Shown: positions 25,931 through 35,439, numbered from the stretch's first letter. The stretch: 62,401 bases of DNA from Pseudomonadota bacterium (GCA_018821985.1 JAHJKP010000036.1:1-62401); one strand, 5' to 3'. A program made the numbers and translations. The notes: a model not told the origin generated them from the sequence alone.

Positions 25931-27991
25931 ATGACCGTTACCCTATCGCAAAAAGAGATTAAACTGTTACGACAGCATGAACGACGCAACAAACTGCTCA
26001 CCGCCATAAGCGAGCTCAACGCCACTGAAGATACACAGCAGACTCCTCATTCTCTTTTGAAGGAATGCTGCCGCATCATCCTCGACAAAGAAGAGTTCTG
26101 CCTGGTGTGGGCCGGCATAAGAGATGCGGAAGATACCTGTATCACCCCCCTCGTGGTATTGACCTCTGGAAGGCTGCCAAAGGAAGATTGTATGCGTCTG
26201 GTCGAACAGGTCATCATTGAGATGAATGAGAGCAACCCTGCCGCCTGCGCCCTTCTGTCCGGGAATCGGGTCGTCATTCAAGACATCACCGTCGGCCAAT
26301 ACTCTCCAACTCTCCATGAAATGGCTGCAGAAACCGGCGTTCGCTCCTGCTCCTCCTGGCCGCTACTCCACAAAGGTTATGAATACGGGGTTATCAACAT
26401 CCACTCAGACCAGGCCGGTGTTTTTACAGAATCCGAGGTCGATTTCCTGTCCCTGGTCATTGCCGATATCTCACTTGCCCTCTATTCCCAGGAGATGAGA
26501 AGCCGCCTGGAGATTGAGCGCGACTTCAACCGTGAGATCGTTGATACCGTGCAGGCCCTGATGGTCTCAATTTCGCCCGGCGAGGAGATACTCTCCTTTA
26601 ATTCCAAGGCAGAAGAGGTGACCGGATATTCTCAGGAAGAAGTATACAAAAATTACTGGGTTGACGTGCTGATGTCCCCGGAGAATCGCATACAATGCCA
26701 AAATCTGGTTTCTGAAATTCTTAAAGGCAGTAGCGACAATATGAATTTTCAGACAACGCTGTTGACCAAGAGCAACGAGACCAGAATTATCAAGTGGCAC
26801 GCCTCCAACCGCCCCGATGTCCAGCAGAGCAAGGTTGGCCTGGTTCTCTTCGGCATAGACATAACCCAGCAGGTACAAGCCGATCTGGCACTGAATCGCG
26901 CCATAGCGAAATGGGAGAATCTCTTTACCTCCATCCAGGACCCGGCCTTGATTGTTTCCAGTGATAATATTATTCTTGACGCCAATCCGGCCACCTTTGC
27001 TGCCGCCCGAAAGACCAGGGAGGAGGTGATCGACAAGAAGGTGTGCGACATCCTCCACGGCGGAAGGGCAGCCGGTGCCCTTTGCCCCTTAGAGGCTCAG
27101 ATCAGCACCAGAAAAAGCATGATCAATGAAGCTGAACTGAGAGGGTTGAATGGAAACTATCTTATCACACTCAGCCCCCTTACCCCAACGAAAGGCCATC
27201 AAGAGGCCACCCTGCTGATCGCCAGAGATCTCACCGAAGAAGAACAGATGAAGGCCGAGGCCATGCGGGCAGCTCAACTGGCCTCTGTTGGCGAACTGGC
27301 AGCAGGCGTCGCCCATGAAATCAACAATCCCATCAACGGGATCATCAATTACGCCCAGATCATCCTGGACGACCCCCATGATAGCGAGAACATCGACAAC
27401 CTCCATCGCATCATCAAAGAAGGCAAACGAATAGCGGGAATAGTCAGCAACCTCCTTGACTTTGCCCGCCGTCACGAAGACTCACAGGCCCCGGTGGTTC
27501 TCCAGCAGATCATCATAAACTGTATTGACCTGATCAATCATCAACTGAAAAAAGACAGTATCATCCTTGAGCTCAATGTACCTGACACCCTGCCGCTCAT
27601 CATGTGTAACTCTCAACAGATCCAGCAGGTGCTGTTAAATATCATGAGCAATGCACGCTATGCCCTGAATAAACGCTATCCGGAGGAAAATCCGAACAAA
27701 CGTATAATAATAAAAGGTGAACAGATAAACCAAAAACAAAAATCATATATTCGCCTGACCATCAACGACAAGGGAACAGGAATCGAGCATGACATCATGG
27801 ATCGTCTGTTTGATCCTTTTTTTTCAACGAAACCAAATGGTGAAGGAACAGGACTTGGACTCAGTATCAGCCATGGCCTGGTCCTGGAAAACAATGGTTT
27901 TCTCAGGGTCAGCAGTGAAATGGGCCGTTCCACTTCCTTGATCATTGACCTGCCTGTTGCCGAGGCCTCTGGAGGCGCAGATGACAACTAA
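25931..27991 (+). CDS. GAF-PAS-PAS histidine kinase, NtrB-like
   Basis: From ATG 25931 (AGGGAG upstream) the protein has 686 residues and no membrane helix. A GAF domain (about 35-195) has CRIILDKEEFCLVWAGIRDA. Two PAS domains follow (about 205-320 and 325-425, the second with a CxxL site in GGRAAGALCPLE), then HisKA with GVAHEINNPINGIINYAQII (about 460) and a complete ATPase domain (NIMSNARYAL, NDKGTGI, GTGLGLSIS). It overlaps the PAS-only gene by 11 bp and lies upstream of the sigma-54 response regulator, its likely partner. In-frame GTG/ATG codons upstream fall in the palindrome and are unlikely starts. Confidence 0.9.
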   Translation: MTVTLSQKEIKLLRQHERRNKLLTAISELNATEDTQQTPHSLLKECCRIILDKEEFCLVWAGIRDAEDTCITPLVVLTSGRLPKEDCMRLVEQVIIEMNESNPAACALLSGNRVVIQDITVGQYSPTLHEMAAETGVRSCSSWPLLHKGYEYGVINIHSDQAGVFTESEVDFLSLVIADISLALYSQEMRSRLEIERDFNREIVDTVQALMVSISPGEEILSFNSKAEEVTGYSQEEVYKNYWVDVLMSPENRIQCQNLVSEILKGSSDNMNFQTTLLTKSNETRIIKWHASNRPDVQQSKVGLVLFGIDITQQVQADLALNRAIAKWENLFTSIQDPALIVSSDNIILDANPATFAAARKTREEVIDKKVCDILHGGRAAGALCPLEAQISTRKSMINEAELRGLNGNYLITLSPLTPTKGHQEATLLIARDLTEEEQMKAEAMRAAQLASVGELAAGVAHEINNPINGIINYAQIILDDPHDSENIDNLHRIIKEGKRIAGIVSNLLDFARRHEDSQAPVVLQQIIINCIDLINHQLKKDSIILELNVPDTLPLIMCNSQQIQQVLLNIMSNARYALNKRYPEENPNKRIIIKGEQINQKQKSYIRLTINDKGTGIEHDIMDRLFDPFFSTKPNGEGTGLGLSISHGLVLENNGFLRVSSEMGRSTSLIIDLPVAEASGGADDN

Positions 27992-29099
27992 AACACGCAT
28001 TCTCTCTTTCATAACTCTCCTTTTTGTCGGATGTACTCTGGCCCTCTATTATCTTGACCGACTGCAGGCAGACAGAACATCAACCCTTCAGCTCCCGCAT
28101 GCCCTCTGGTCTGCTATCATTATGACCGGACTCTGTGTTGCCACATTGGCCCTGATTCATAAGGGTTGCAAACAGTACACCATGCTCCTTGCCGAAAAAG
28201 GCATACAGCTTGCGGAAAGCACCCGTTCCCTCCTGGAGACCCAGGCCAGCCTGGAAGAAATCGTGGAACGAAGAACATTTGAGCTGGCAGTCGTGAACGG
28301 CTCTTTGCACCGGGAAATTGCCGAACGTATCCAGACCGAGACAGAAAGCAAAAAACTGCAAAAACGGTTTGAGATCATCCTTGATTCGGCTGCGGAAGGG
28401 ATATTCGGAATCGACACCAAAGGCAATGTCACCTTTATCAACAAGACCGCTTCCCGTTTACTGGGATGGCGGCGAGAGGATCTCATCGGCAACTCACACC
28501 ACGACATTGTGCATCATTCCCATAATGACGGCAGCAAGTACCCCATCTCCGAATGCCCGATCCACAGGAGCTATAAAGATGGATCCGTCCACTATGAAGC
28601 CGATGAAACGTTCTGGACAAAATCAGGGAAAAGTTTCCCCGTGGAATACACGAGTACTCCCATTGTTGAAGACGAGACCCTTAGCGGTGCGGTGGTGGTC
28701 TTCCGGGATATTTCCGAAAGCAACAAACTCAAGAAACAGCTTGAGCTAATTGTCAATTCAGCCGGTGAAGGAATCTTTGGACTGGATGCCCAGGGCAATG
28801 TCACCTTTATCAATAAAGCCGCCTCGATCATGCTGGGCTGGGAAGCGGAAGATCTGATCGGGAAATCCCATCACGACCTTGTCCATCACACCCATGCCAA
28901 CGGCGAGCACTATCCCGAAGAAAAATGCCCTATCTATATGGCTTACAAAGACGGTGCTGTTCACTTCAAGTCGGATGATATCTTCTGGACCAAGAGTGGT
29001 GAAACCTTCCCTGTCGAATACACCAGCACCCCCATCCGGGAAAATCGACAACTCACCGGGGCGGTTGTGGTCTTCAGAGACCTGAACACGTTTACCTGA
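27981..29099 (+). CDS. Membrane protein with two near-identical PAS domains and no output domain
   Basis: The 372-residue protein has two N-terminal helices (about 5-20 and 35-55), a coiled coil (about 70-120) and two PAS/PAC units that are close copies of each other (both contain GNVTFINK, HHDIVHH or HHDLVHH, CPI and FPVEYTSTPI). No kinase, cyclase or methyl-accepting segment is present. The likely role is sensing, passing a signal to the adjacent kinase by contact. A GGAGG site precedes ATG 27981, which overlaps the kinase stop. Confidence 0.82.
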   Translation: MTTKTRILSFITLLFVGCTLALYYLDRLQADRTSTLQLPHALWSAIIMTGLCVATLALIHKGCKQYTMLLAEKGIQLAESTRSLLETQASLEEIVERRTFELAVVNGSLHREIAERIQTETESKKLQKRFEIILDSAAEGIFGIDTKGNVTFINKTASRLLGWRREDLIGNSHHDIVHHSHNDGSKYPISECPIHRSYKDGSVHYEADETFWTKSGKSFPVEYTSTPIVEDETLSGAVVVFRDISESNKLKKQLELIVNSAGEGIFGLDAQGNVTFINKAASIMLGWEAEDLIGKSHHDLVHHTHANGEHYPEEKCPIYMAYKDGAVHFKSDDIFWTKSGETFPVEYTSTPIRENRQLTGAVVVFRDLNTFT

Positions 29100-29194
29100 A
29101 AAAGAACTCCGGTTATGTGGAGTCTGTAGGGGTTGAGCCAACAGACTACCGTCTCAATAAGCTGAGGAGTTATTAACCTGTCAAGGAAAATGCC

Positions 29195-31009
29195 ATGTCT
29201 GAATATGAAGAGAACAACTCTGCCATTCTTGTTGTTGACGACGAGGAAAGCCTGCGCCACACCTTTCAGATCTTCCTGAAACGCCAGGGCTATTCACCGG
29301 TAATCATGGCCGCCACCTTTGAAGAGGCCGTCACCGCCCTGACCAGCCATTCCTTTAGCCTGATCATCAGTGATATTGTCCTTGAGGGCGCCTCCGGAAT
29401 CGACCTGCTGAAACGAACCAGGGAATTGGGGATGGATTGCCCGGTTATCATGGTCACGGGCTACCCCAACGTGGAGACAGCAGCCGAGGCCGTGCGCCTG
29501 GGAGCCTTTGACTATATCCCTAAGCCCGTTGAGAAAGAGACCCTGCTGCGGACCGCGCGCCTGGCCCTGCAACAGTATAAACTGACAACTGAAAAAAAAC
29601 GGGCCGAACTGGAACGGGAGCAATACCGTAGCTCCCTGGAAACCATCTTCCGCAGTGTCACCGACTCCATTCTGACCGCAGACCGTGACCTCAACATTCT
29701 CAGGATGAACCCGGCTGCCCGGATTCTTTTCCGTGAAGTACGGCCACAAATGGTTGAGGGCGCAAATCTTGTCTCCAGTTGCGGCAGCGACGACCTCTGT
29801 TCCTTAAAAGATGATGCTGAAAAAGTCCTGCGCACCGGCATTGAAATCACGGAACATCGGATTGAATGCGCCACCCCCGACAACCGGCAGAAGGTCCTCT
29901 CCATCTGTCTCTCTCCTCTGGAAGATGGAAGGGGTGGGTTTCAGGGTATCGTCATCGTCGTTCGTGACATGACCAGTAAAATCCCCCTGCAGGCCGGCAG
30001 ACGATCCACCTTTCACCGGATCATCGGGGCCAGTGATGTCATGCAGACCGTCTATACCATGATCGAAAACGTGGGCCGGGTTGACACCACGGTTCTTGTT
30101 ACCGGGGAGTCCGGCACCGGCAAGGAGTTGGTTACCGAAGCCCTGCATCTTGAGAGTCACCGCAAAAATCGCCCCCTAGTCAAGGTGGATTGTACTGCGA
30201 TCCCTGAAAATCTCCTGGAGAGTGAACTCTTCGGTCACAAAAAAGGTTCTTTTACCGGAGCCGACCAGGACAGAATGGGCCGTATCCTTCAGGCAGACGG
30301 CGGCACCCTGTTTCTGGACGAAATTGGCGATATCTCCCCGATGATGCAGTTACGCCTGCTGCGCTTTCTCCAGGAAAAGACCTTTTATCCAGTGGGCCGG
30401 GACACCCCGATTCAGGTGGATGTCAGGGTCATTGGCGCCACCAATGTGGATCTGAAGAAGAAAGTCCAGGAAGGGGGATTCCGTGAAGACCTCTACTTTC
30501 GCCTGCGGGTTATCGATATCATCCTGCCTCCACTGCGGGAACGCCAGGATGATGTTATCCTTCTGACCAACCACTTTATTCATAAATTTTCCAGCAGGAT
30601 CGGCAAGACCGTGAGCGGCATTTCTGATCAGGCCAGAGCACTCCTTTCCGCCTATCCCTGGCCTGGGAATATCCGGGAGCTGGAACATGTCATCGAACGG
30701 GCCTGCGTCCTCTGCTACGGCTCAACCATATCCACAGAACATCTTCCCCTTGAGGTCACCACCTACAGACCGGAACAGGCCCCATTTGGTCACAGTATCA
30801 TAACGCCAATCCCATACCCGGAGACCACGCCTAGCGGCGACTACATGGTCCCTCTTGAACATATGCCCATCGCCGACCGAATAGTGGCCGCACTCAGTAA
30901 AGCCGGAGGGAACAAGGCAAAAGCGGCCCGCATCCTGGGCATGGATCGCTCCACCCTCTACCGGAAGGTGCGAGAGTTACAGATTGACCTGAATACCCTT
31001 TCCCTTTAA
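29195..31009 (+). CDS. Sigma-54-dependent response regulator with internal PAS domain
   Basis: The 604-residue protein has a receiver (about 10-125, acceptor Asp60 in LIISDIVLEG), a PAS domain (about 145-260), an AAA+ domain with Walker A GESGTGKE (304-311), the sigma-54 contact loop GSFTGA (351-356, a known variant of GAFTGA) and GGTLFLDEI, and a C-terminal Fis-type helix-turn-helix (KAARILGMDRSTLYRKVREL). AAGGA precedes the ATG. It is the only intact sigma-54 activator in the window and is the natural candidate to act at the -24/-12 promoters at 15215, 23210, 24732 and 25783. Confidence 0.92.
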   Translation: MSEYEENNSAILVVDDEESLRHTFQIFLKRQGYSPVIMAATFEEAVTALTSHSFSLIISDIVLEGASGIDLLKRTRELGMDCPVIMVTGYPNVETAAEAVRLGAFDYIPKPVEKETLLRTARLALQQYKLTTEKKRAELEREQYRSSLETIFRSVTDSILTADRDLNILRMNPAARILFREVRPQMVEGANLVSSCGSDDLCSLKDDAEKVLRTGIEITEHRIECATPDNRQKVLSICLSPLEDGRGGFQGIVIVVRDMTSKIPLQAGRRSTFHRIIGASDVMQTVYTMIENVGRVDTTVLVTGESGTGKELVTEALHLESHRKNRPLVKVDCTAIPENLLESELFGHKKGSFTGADQDRMGRILQADGGTLFLDEIGDISPMMQLRLLRFLQEKTFYPVGRDTPIQVDVRVIGATNVDLKKKVQEGGFREDLYFRLRVIDIILPPLRERQDDVILLTNHFIHKFSSRIGKTVSGISDQARALLSAYPWPGNIRELEHVIERACVLCYGSTISTEHLPLEVTTYRPEQAPFGHSIITPIPYPETTPSGDYMVPLEHMPIADRIVAALSKAGGNKAKAARILGMDRSTLYRKVRELQIDLNTLSL

Positions 31010-31250
31010 AGCGTCATTCAACAATAAACATAACCGTCTTTGGTTCCCATACGGTGCATGGAAACCAAAGAGGTATAACGAGTTGGCAGGTCGGACTTCA
31101 GTTCAACAAAACGAGGGTGGCACGCCCTGCTGTCGGGTTGAAACCTGACCCTGGTCGGCCGGCCATTCCCGGCATGATGGTGTTTCCGCAGAGACGCGAC
31201 AAGGAAAATTTGGTGAATCCGGGGAGTTGGGAGAGTATTTATGCCCCCTC

Positions 31251-32111
31251 TTATCTGGTTCGCAAATCTTGCCAGATCTGGCGGATGGCCGCAGCCGCCG
31301 GGCTTTGCTCATTACAGACCACCGGAATGCCCTGGATCTGACAGGCGACCACTATGGGGTCAAAAGGAATACGACCTAACACCTCTACCCCTCTTTGGGC
31401 GCAGGATGCCTCTATCGTCTGTGCCATTTCCGGGTACAGATCCCATTTATTGATACAGACAAAGGATTGCAGCCTGAAATGAGCAGCCAGATCAAGGACT
31501 CGCTCCAGGTCATGCCAGCCGGACTGACTTGGTTCGGTCACTGCCAGCACCATATCGACACTGGCAAGGGAGGCGATAACCGGGCAACCGATCCCTGGCG
31601 CGCCGTCAATCAGGATCAGATCAGCCCCTGTTTCTTCTGCCAACTCACGGGCCTGCCGCTTAATAAAAGAGACCAGTTTCCCTGAATTTTCTTCACCGGC
31701 AAAGAGCTGGGCGTGAACCAGAGGACCATATTTGGTATCCGAGATGAACCAATTCCCACAGTAATTTTCTTCCAGGATAATGGCCTGCTCCGGGCAGAAA
31801 TGTGCACAAACACCACAGCCTTCACAGCGTAAGGAATTAATCTGGGCCACATGAGACAGGGAAATGGCCTCAAACTGGCATAGATCAACACAGACACCAC
31901 AGCCACTGCACCGATCGCTGACAACTTTTGCCTTAACCCCGGAACGGAATTCATTCTGACTACGGGCCTGAGGATCAAGCAGCAGATGCAGATCAGCGGC
32001 ATCCACATCGCAGTCCACCAGGATCTTGTTTTCCGCAAGACAGGCGAGCGACCCAACCAGACTGGTCTTGCCGGTCCCGCCTTTGCCACTTAAGATGACA
32101 ATTTCTTTCAT
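31251..32111 (-). CDS. MinD-family ATPase with inserted ferredoxin domain (ORP-type), second copy
   Basis: The 286-residue protein has the deviant Walker A motif of the Mrp/MinD group (SGKGGTGKTS at about 8-17) and an inserted dicluster ferredoxin (CSGCGVCVDLC, CEGCGVCAHFCP) at about 68-110, as in COG1149 proteins. It continues with the family motifs IDGAPGIGCPV and VTEPSQSGWHDL. Related paired ATPases belong to the 'orange protein' complex of Desulfovibrio, whose operons depend on sigma-54. Its start overlaps the upstream gene's stop by 4 bp. It converges with the sigma-54 regulator. It is not a plasmid partition ParA. Confidence 0.87.
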   Translation of the reverse strand: MKEIVILSGKGGTGKTSLVGSLACLAENKILVDCDVDAADLHLLLDPQARSQNEFRSGVKAKVVSDRCSGCGVCVDLCQFEAISLSHVAQINSLRCEGCGVCAHFCPEQAIILEENYCGNWFISDTKYGPLVHAQLFAGEENSGKLVSFIKRQARELAEETGADLILIDGAPGIGCPVIASLASVDMVLAVTEPSQSGWHDLERVLDLAAHFRLQSFVCINKWDLYPEMAQTIEASCAQRGVEVLGRIPFDPIVVACQIQGIPVVCNEQSPAAAAIRQIWQDLRTR

Positions 32112-32935
32112 GCACTCACCTTCTGTATCAAGGCCTGCAGAAAGGGACGCAGATCCGGGCGAATCTTCACCAGGGTTTGGCCCCGGGCATAGCCTTCCGC
32201 AACTTTTCGGTCAAAGGGAATTTTGAGCAGAACCGGGATCTTTTGCTGCTGGCACCACTGCTCAACCCGCGCGTCACCCAGATCAGCCCGATTGATGATC
32301 ACACCACACGATTTGGAAAAATTAACAAGGACTTCGACGGCAAGTTTCAGATCATGGAGCCCAAAAGGAGTGGGCTCGGTGACCAAGATCACATAATCGG
32401 CATCAGAAATAGCCTCAACAAAAGGACAGGATGTGCCAGGCGGCGCATCAATGATGACCAGCGCCTCCTGGTCCGCCTTCTTCTTCACCGCCTTCAAAAG
32501 AGGAACACCCATGGCCTCTCCCACCCGCATCCGGCCATGGACAAAGCTGATATTCCCAGCCATTCCCGCCTCCAGCACTCCAATCTCCCGCTCACTGCGG
32601 ACAATGGCGCCTTCCGAACAGACCTGAAAGCAGCCAAGACATGAATGACACATCTCGGGAAAGGTCATGATAGTCTTGGCAAACAGGGTTATGGCGTTAA
32701 AGCGGCAGATATCGCGGCACTTTCCACAATAGGTGCATTTCTCTTCCAGGATCTGGGGAACAATAACCGTGCACCGCTCGCGGGAAGTGAGATCTGGTTT
32801 GAGGAAGATGTGACCATTGGGTTCTTCCACATCACAATCAAGGTACTGGACCGGGCCGGGGGCACACAGGGCCAGACTTGTTGAAATAATGGTTTTGCCG
32901 GTTCCACCCTTGCCGCTGGCAACTGCTATCTGCAT
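32108..32935 (-). CDS. MinD-family ATPase with inserted ferredoxin domain (ORP-type), first copy
   Basis: The 275-residue paralogue of the following gene has SGKGGTGKTI at the N-terminus and a ferredoxin insert CTYCGKCRDICRFNAI plus CHSCLGCFQVC (about 67-110), then IDAPPGTSCPFVEAISD and TEPTPFGLHDLKLA. The two ATPases are translationally coupled and probably act together in Fe-S or metal-cofactor handling. The NifX-like gene lies 9 bp upstream. Confidence 0.87.
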   Translation of the reverse strand: MQIAVASGKGGTGKTIISTSLALCAPGPVQYLDCDVEEPNGHIFLKPDLTSRERCTVIVPQILEEKCTYCGKCRDICRFNAITLFAKTIMTFPEMCHSCLGCFQVCSEGAIVRSEREIGVLEAGMAGNISFVHGRMRVGEAMGVPLLKAVKKKADQEALVIIDAPPGTSCPFVEAISDADYVILVTEPTPFGLHDLKLAVEVLVNFSKSCGVIINRADLGDARVEQWCQQQKIPVLLKIPFDRKVAEGYARGQTLVKIRPDLRPFLQALIQKVSA

Positions 32936-32944
32936 CTGTGCACC

Positions 32945-33442
32945 CTATCTCTTCCTGTTTTGACCTTTGCCGGCACCCTGGCCACGGCCCATACCCGCCG
33001 CACCTCCTCCTTTTCCCTGACCGCTTCCGCAACCGCGGCATCGTCCACCACCCATGCCACTGCCGGAGGTGTCAGTTTTGGTGGGGGTACCGGGAGGAGA
33101 AGAAGCACTGGCCTGAGCCTGTGACCCGAGCCGGAATTTTTCCACGGCCTCACGCACCATACCACTGACATCAGAGACAACCTGAATACCCGCCTTTTCA
33201 ACCACCGGCATGGCTTTGGGCCCGACCCGTCCGGTGAGAATTGCTTTGACACCTTTATCAGCAACCAGGGCTGCCGCGCTTATCCCAGCCCCTTGGGCCG
33301 CATCACGACCCATGGAATTGTCTATTGCCTCAAGGATCGCACCGGTATCACTGTCAACAATGAGCAGAAAGGCTGCCCGGCCAAAGCGGGGATCAACGCT
33401 GGAATCCAGTTCCATGCCTGTGGCGGAAACAACAATTTTCAT
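32945..33442 (-). CDS. NifX/NafY-like (dinitrogenase cofactor-binding family) protein with Gly/Cys-rich tail
   Basis: From ATG 33442 (GGAGGG 4 nt upstream) the protein has 165 residues. Residues 1-105 form the NifX/NifB C-terminal-type domain (FGRAAFLLIVDSDTG, VKAILTGRVGPKA). The C-terminal 55 residues are Gly-rich with CRGCG and many basic residues, a possible metal-binding tail. In Desulfovibrio the related ORP protein binds a Mo-Cu cluster and is encoded with two MinD-type ATPases, as here. A promoter-like TTGATT-18-TATTCT lies upstream near 33490-33520. Confidence 0.8.
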   Translation of the reverse strand: MKIVVSATGMELDSSVDPRFGRAAFLLIVDSDTGAILEAIDNSMGRDAAQGAGISAAALVADKGVKAILTGRVGPKAMPVVEKAGIQVVSDVSGMVREAVEKFRLGSQAQASASSPPGTPTKTDTSGSGMGGGRCRGCGSGQGKGGGAAGMGRGQGAGKGQNRKR

Positions 33443-34167
33443 CATACCCTCCATTTCTATTACAAGGGATTTCCGTAAAAACCCTCAGAAAATCATATCC
33501 ATTACGTGATTATACACAGAATATAATGAGATATTGCACAAAATCAAGAGGAAATATGATTATCGTGAAAAAAAGTTTCTGGTCTGAAGAAACCAACGCC
33601 AGCCTTTTGATCAATGGGTCAACACAGAATAGCTCGGGGCGGGTGAAAGTCGGTATGGGCGGTTGTATTGGGCATCAAGATACCTTCTTTGCCAATCAGG
33701 GTACCGGGGTTGGTCACGGAATTGCAGCCAGTCTGAAGTGGCCCGGGAATCTCTATAGGTGATAGCTCAATTTCCTCTAAAGGTACTTTAGAAATTAATC
33801 AAAACCGAGTCAGCATAACTTTGTTGGACATAAACACCGGATGTTCCCCACGGGTTCGGGTATGAACAGGATCTCTCGTAAGCGGGAGATAAGCGAGTGA
33901 ACAGGGAAGCTTGCCAGGTGTAGCAACGTGGAACAGCGGGTCAGCGGAAGAAGTATCAGACCTGTCTGATGGATTTGCCCTTGGAACAAATAGGGGTTTA
34001 AAAGGTCGCAGCAGAAACGCCAGTTATCTGACTCCCCTACCGCGACCCAATAGTGAGTTTCAAGCTGGCGCAGATGGCCGCCCATTTTGCACTTCGCCGA
34101 AGAGGGTCAGTCAACATACCTTTTGCTGTGTTTAAAGATAGTTTCCTGTTGACTTTCCTCTAATATA
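33443..34167. other. Intergenic region with possible structured-RNA remnant
   Basis: No gene is supported across this roughly 700 bp. The part 33840-34130 is GC-richer, full of short complementary segments (CTCTCGTAAGCGGGAG near 33872) and purine-rich links. It reads like a degraded structured RNA, perhaps part of a group II intron, but I see no domain V or reverse transcriptase. An open frame at 33526-33762 has no recognisable similarity and I do not call it. Confidence 0.3.
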
Positions 34168-34196
34168 TTGATTTCATTATTATGATATCGTACAAT
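34168..34196 (+). promoter_or_regulatory. Sigma-70-type promoter of the fic gene
   Basis: TTGATT and TACAAT are separated by 17 nt. They lie about 40 bp before the ATG at 34237. Confidence 0.6.
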
Positions 34197-34236
34197 TAAA
34201 GATAGTCAAACACTACCATTACAGAAGAATATCACC

Positions 34237-35400
34237 ATGCCCGTATTTAGCCATCATGACCTGACCCTGCTCAACCCCTCGTTTGACTCGCCCTTGGTTG
34301 ATGTCTTGACGGAGCTGGAACATCTGCGCCGACTGCAACTGCAGGGCACGACCCCGGCTCAGGTTTTTTTTCAACTCAAGCACATCTTCCACATGCTGGA
34401 AAGTTTGGGCTCAGCCCGTATCGAGGGGAATCACACCACTTTGGCCGACTATGTGGAAAGCAAGCTGGAAGGCACCCGGCAGACTCCCTCTGACCAACTG
34501 CGGGAAATGGAAAATATTGAAGCCGCCATGGCGTACATTGAGGAGAGTATTCAGCCTGGCGACGGGCTGACAGAGCATTTCATCCGTGAGCTGCACACCA
34601 TCACGGTCAAAGAGCTGGAGCGGGAGGGAGATGCCACGCCAGGAGCCTACCGGCAGACGCAGGTAAGAATTGCGCAGTCTGAACACCTGCCGCCCGATCT
34701 CATCCAGGTGCCACACTACATGCAGGAACTGGTGGCGTTCATCAACGAAAATCACCCGCCAAAATATGACCTGATCAAGGTGGCCATAGCGCATCATCGT
34801 TTTGGCTGGATTCATCCGTTTGGCAACGGTAATGGCCGCGTGGTTCGGCTGCTGACCTACGTCCTACTGATCAAATACGGTTTCAATGTCAAAACGGGCG
34901 GCCGAGTGTTGAATCCAACAGCGGTCTTCTGCAATGACCGTGACCGCTATTACGCCATGTTGGCAGCCGCTGACACCGGCACCAAGGAAGGGCTGGAGAC
35001 ATGGTGCCTTTATGTATTACAAGGCATTCTAGACGAATTGCGCAAAGTGGATCGCCTTACCGACTTCAGCTACTTAAGCAGCAGGATTCTTGGCCCGGCC
35101 CTTATCATTGCCAAGGAAAGAGGACTCATCACGGCGATAGAAGAAAATGTGTTGCACATAACCGCCAAAATCGGCGTAGCCAAGGCTGCTGATCTGGCGG
35201 CTGCCATGCCAGGCATGTCACCCGCCCAGCGCACCTATCAAATCAGAAAACTGGTGGAGCGCAAGATGTTGCAGCCCATCACGCAAGGGGCGCGCCAATA
35301 CACCATTGGCTTCAGCAGTAACTATCTGATGCGAGGTGTAGTTCGATCCCTGTCCGATGAAGGATTTATCCCCGCAGCACTGAATAGAGCAGGAAACTGA
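34237..35400 (+). CDS. Fic-domain protein, N-terminal inhibitory-helix class
   Basis: The 387-residue protein has the inhibitory-motif region SARIEGN (59-65) ahead of the Fic core, which defines the class whose own N-terminal helix blocks ATP binding. The Fic motif reads [12 protein letters not shown] (193-204), with Asn in the position usually Asp or Glu; the catalytic His and GNGR are kept. A winged-helix-like C-terminus (about 300-375) follows. Such proteins usually AMPylate targets. The acidic-to-Asn change may alter metal binding and activity. It forms a one-gene unit in a plasmid toxin/stabilisation region. Confidence 0.88.
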   Translation: MPVFSHHDLTLLNPSFDSPLVDVLTELEHLRRLQLQGTTPAQVFFQLKHIFHMLESLGSARIEGNHTTLADYVESKLEGTRQTPSDQLREMENIEAAMAYIEESIQPGDGLTEHFIRELHTITVKELEREGDATPGAYRQTQVRIAQSEHLPPDLIQVPHYMQELVAFINENHPPKYDLIKVAIAHHRFGWIHPFGNGNGRVVRLLTYVLLIKYGFNVKTGGRVLNPTAVFCNDRDRYYAMLAAADTGTKEGLETWCLYVLQGILDELRKVDRLTDFSYLSSRILGPALIIAKERGLITAIEENVLHITAKIGVAKAADLAAAMPGMSPAQRTYQIRKLVERKMLQPITQGARQYTIGFSSNYLMRGVVRSLSDEGFIPAALNRAGN

Positions 35401-35439
35401 CAGTGAAAGGAATGAAAGCTTGAAGCGAATAAAAAGGGA

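Noticed and set aside
31117-31135. GTGGCACGCCCTGCTG as another sigma-54 promoter
   Set aside because: The spacing between GG and GC is one base too short, and no gene follows on the plus strand.
31251-32935. The two MinD-like genes as plasmid partition ParA proteins
   Set aside because: Both have inserted dicluster ferredoxin domains and follow a NifX-like gene, which is the ORP/Mrp arrangement. No ParB-like gene or parS-like repeats are nearby.
33526-33762. A 78-codon open frame
   Set aside because: No ribosome site at the first ATG, no recognisable domain and unremarkable composition. It lies in a region of remnants.
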